The notes beneath the pieces were generated by a model, which saw only the letters and a list, made by a program, of their open reading frames with translations, was not told the origin of the DNA and made no database searches. Below, in pieces: positions 62,039-64,000 of a stretch of DNA of 64,000 nt. Source of the DNA: Blastomyces gilchristii SLH14081 (taxonomy: Eukaryota; Ascomycota; Eurotiomycetes; Onygenales; Ajellomycetaceae); the NCBI RefSeq assembly GCF_000003855.2, contig NW_003101682.1, positions 52,053 to 116,052 on the forward strand. The letters are read 5' to 3'. A program made the translations under genes and the position numbers. Within the stretch, counting starts at the first letter, position 1, and each line of letters starts with the position of its first letter.

Positions 62039-62331
62039 TATAAGAGGCCTACACTGAATAGATCAGTATAATATATATAGGTCTTATATAACAAAGTGAA
62101 AAATGTTAAAGAAGGAAAAGAAAGAGAAAGTGCAAGAATCAGTGATTGAAGTGAATATTTATATGTGTACACAGTGTATACGCGGTGGAGCTTCGGGGTG
62201 GAAGAATAGGAATTCTGTGGGTTTTTTAGCTGAGAATTGATGATTGAGAATGACCGAGAATCGGAGCCTTCAGCGGAATCTATGAAGTGTAAAGAAATAG
62301 TCTATATGATGATCGGGCGCAGCCCGCCACA
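62039..62331 (-). repeat. 5' LTR of copy A3
   Basis: Outer half (62,165-62,331) keeps CpGs such as GGGCGCAGCCCGCCACA. Inner end is mutated to CCTACACTGAAT. Confidence 0.93.
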
Positions 62332-63163
62332 CTATGACATCATTCAGATATAACATAGAAAGATCTAATTGATAAATATAAGAACTTCATCTTTATACAA
62401 GGTCAGCAGATTACTCTTTCATGATAGTGAGACACTGCTGAGATATCACTTCAGCTACTCTCACTTATAAAATAGAAGAAGAGTATCTGTTCATTATCTA
62501 TATAGAATAGATAGATGCTGACTCTTAATCAAAGAAGTCAGTAATTTATTTTCTTCTACTGAAATATATATAAGAGTTACTGCATTTCTCATACAATCTT
62601 CTTAGTATACTAAGTACTATATCTGTGATATTCTTGTAATAACCCTGTAGTTCATGAGCTCACTATTTAAGCAAGATAGTCAAGCTAATTTATACAGCTT
62701 CTTAAACAACTATCTCTATATAACACTGCTAACTAGTCATCACTTCAGTTCTGTGATATTACAATTCAAATTACTTAACCTGATTTCAAGTTTGAAACAG
62801 TTGAGCTCTATTAATGAACTGATATAATATTACACACTCATACTGAGACTGATCTGATCTCACTCTCTGAGAGAAACTTCACAAGTTCACATCATCTTCT
62901 AGAGTATGTATATCTCTATCTCAGTAGAAATCCGAGATTTCTGAACTCACTGCATACTTTGACATGAGCTCTTCAATCACTCTGTTATCATCACAGCCTC
63001 TACACATCTACATCTATTATAAAGATAGAGAGATTAAGATTGAAGATTCTCTGAATTATAAAAGAAATACATTATCTGAATTTCATAACTTCATCTGCAC
63101 TCTTGAATGAAAATTCCACCTTAATCTGAGTCAGTTTAATACTCATGAGATATGAGTAATATA

Positions 63164-63669
63164 TAGACTGGCCGCCGGGATCATGAATTTCATGTTTGGT
63201 CTTATTCGATCTGGTCTCATACATTTCTTAGTGTGAATTCCACTGAGACTAATCATTAAAAAAACATGCAAAGTGACTATATATCAGATCTCAAAATGAG
63301 ACCATAACTTGGAAAAATTAAGAAAGTGATATCATTTGATCTTATTTAGTCTCATTCTTAGCATAAAGTTACTATTTTTAGACATTTTAATGTTTTTTTT
63401 AGACTATTTTTAATTTTTAAAAAAGTAACGCTTTTTGATAACACTTAAATAAGATTTAAAGTCATTTAAAGCAATAAAAATAATTTAAATTGAGAAGTGA
63501 AAATCATGATCTTATTTGGAAAATGTGATAAGAGTAGACAGTAAGTCTCACTGAGACAGTATGAAACTACTATCTAATGTTAAAACTGTGTAATGAGATC
63601 AGTTAAATTGATAATGAGATCATCAAATATTCTGGTTCTGATCTCAGACACAGTCACACGGTCAGTCTA
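63164..63669 (-). mobile_element. Short non-autonomous hAT element, copy C1
   Basis: 506 bp, inverted relative to C2, with ends TAGACTGGCCG and CGGTCAGTCTA and the perfect 8-bp duplication GTAATATA at 63156-63163 and 63670-63677. Inserted into the gag region of the plus-strand family-B copy, whose sequence continues without loss on both sides when compared with the minus-strand copy near 54,630. Intermediate level of C-to-T mutation. Confidence 0.95.
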
Positions 63670-64000
63670 GTAATATACACTGTCAATCTTCTTGAAGACA
63701 TCTCTGCAACTACTTGAGCTATTAAGAAGAGAGAGCTTAAGCATATCAATACTACTATAACTTAGAAAGAATTCAAAGACTTTCTACTGAATCAGATTAA
63801 AGATCACTGCAACTGCAGCTTTACAGTAGCACAGCAGTTCAACTCATTATATTAATGAGATAATGAGAATTCTTTCAATTTTAATACAAGATTTGAAGAA
63901 TATTGAAAGGAATTGATCAATGATTTAAATTAATTAAGAACACAGTTTTATCTCATGAAGCTGACTCACAAGATACAGATAATGATATCACAGTATCAGA

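Larger units (their letters stand above)
56084..62331 (-). mobile_element. Ty3/Gypsy chromovirus, family A, copy A3, nested in a family-B LTR
   Basis: The two 293-bp LTRs (62039-62331 is 5', 56084-56376 is 3') are flanked by the perfect duplication CTATG (56079-56083 and 62332-62336). Removing the element and one duplication restores a continuous family-B LTR, which proves the nesting. A polypurine tract lies at 56377-56395 on the minus strand. The order of domains is that of copy A2 but inverted. A short hAT copy (57981-58486) lies inside it near the integrase end. Confidence 0.94.
55967..64000 (+). mobile_element. Family-B Gypsy element, plus-strand copy, interrupted by A3 and truncated by the window end
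   Basis: Its 5' LTR is split: about 55967-56083 and 62337-62763, separated by the family-A element A3. The joined LTR is about 544 bp, matching the other B copy. Internal sequence from 62764 matches the start of the minus-strand B copy (ATTCAAATTACTTAACCTGATT against ATTTGAATTACTCAATCTGATT in part). A short hAT copy interrupts it at 63164-63669, after which the gag region resumes and leaves the window at 64,000. The exact LTR start is uncertain because the first bases do not align cleanly. Confidence 0.82.

Noticed and set aside
1..64000. Alternative genetic code in which TGA encodes Trp, suggested by many conserved-domain frames reading through TGA.
   Set aside because: The island genes use TGG for Trp normally and end at TGA (LSM2 and the P450 both stop at TGA). 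In the transposons Gly-to-Asp/Glu and Asp-to-Asn changes accompany the TGA codons, which fits C-to-T/G-to-A mutation.
1..64000. Mitochondrial or organellar origin because of the very high AT content.
   Set aside because: Nuclear genes with spliceosomal introns lie in the middle, and the AT-rich parts are nuclear transposons with target duplications.

Overview
The window looks like a nuclear contig from a filamentous ascomycete (Pezizomycotina). The coding genes have short spliceosomal introns with GT...AG ends and CTAAC-like branch points, and they sit in a base-balanced island between two very AT-rich blocks made of mutated transposons. This two-speed layout with a RIP-like mutation process is typical of ascomycetes. 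Large AT-rich isochores full of Gypsy elements are known in Onygenales such as Blastomyces, but the sequence alone does not fix the genus.

Layout. (1) 1-22,084 is an AT-rich block. It holds the end of a Gypsy chromovirus (family A, 1-408), a complete but mutated Gypsy element (family D, 1,128-9,330), a Helitron-like Rep/PIF1-helicase region on the minus strand (about 9,336-16,700), and a Copia element (family E, 16,754-22,084) with a perfect 5-bp target duplication. Copia forms the border with the island. A 100-N assembly gap lies inside it. (2) 22,085 to about 34,757 is the gene island: LSM2 (three exons, +), PSO2/SNM1 DNA cross-link repair nuclease (two exons, +), a CYP53-like cytochrome P450 that appears broken (+), a heavily decayed PHO89-type phosphate permease (-), and an intact SLC6-type sodium symporter (two exons, -). 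(3) About 34,757-64,000 is a second AT-rich block. It contains a 5.8-kb hAT element with an 8-bp duplication, three roughly 510-bp non-autonomous relatives with their own 8-bp duplications, two copies of Gypsy family B (one complete, minus strand; one starting at about 55,967 and running out of the window), and two full family-A chromoviruses nested inside the B copies.

Almost every transposon coding region is riddled with stops, chiefly TGA where Trp is expected, and with Gly-to-Asp/Glu and Asp-to-Asn changes. Comparing the two LTRs of single elements shows that all the changes I counted are C-to-T or G-to-A. They fall mainly in CpG and CpC contexts, not in the classical CpA context. The outer edges of each element keep their CpGs, while the inner copies of the same LTR sequence have lost them. 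This holds in all five LTR elements where both LTRs are visible and is the most unusual feature of the window. In contrast, the P450 and phosphate permease in the island decayed mainly by indels and small deletions.

The host genes do not form an obvious pathway. LSM2 and PSO2 are housekeeping genes. The P450, phosphate permease and sodium symporter look like an accessory set next to the transposon block, two of the three already degenerate.
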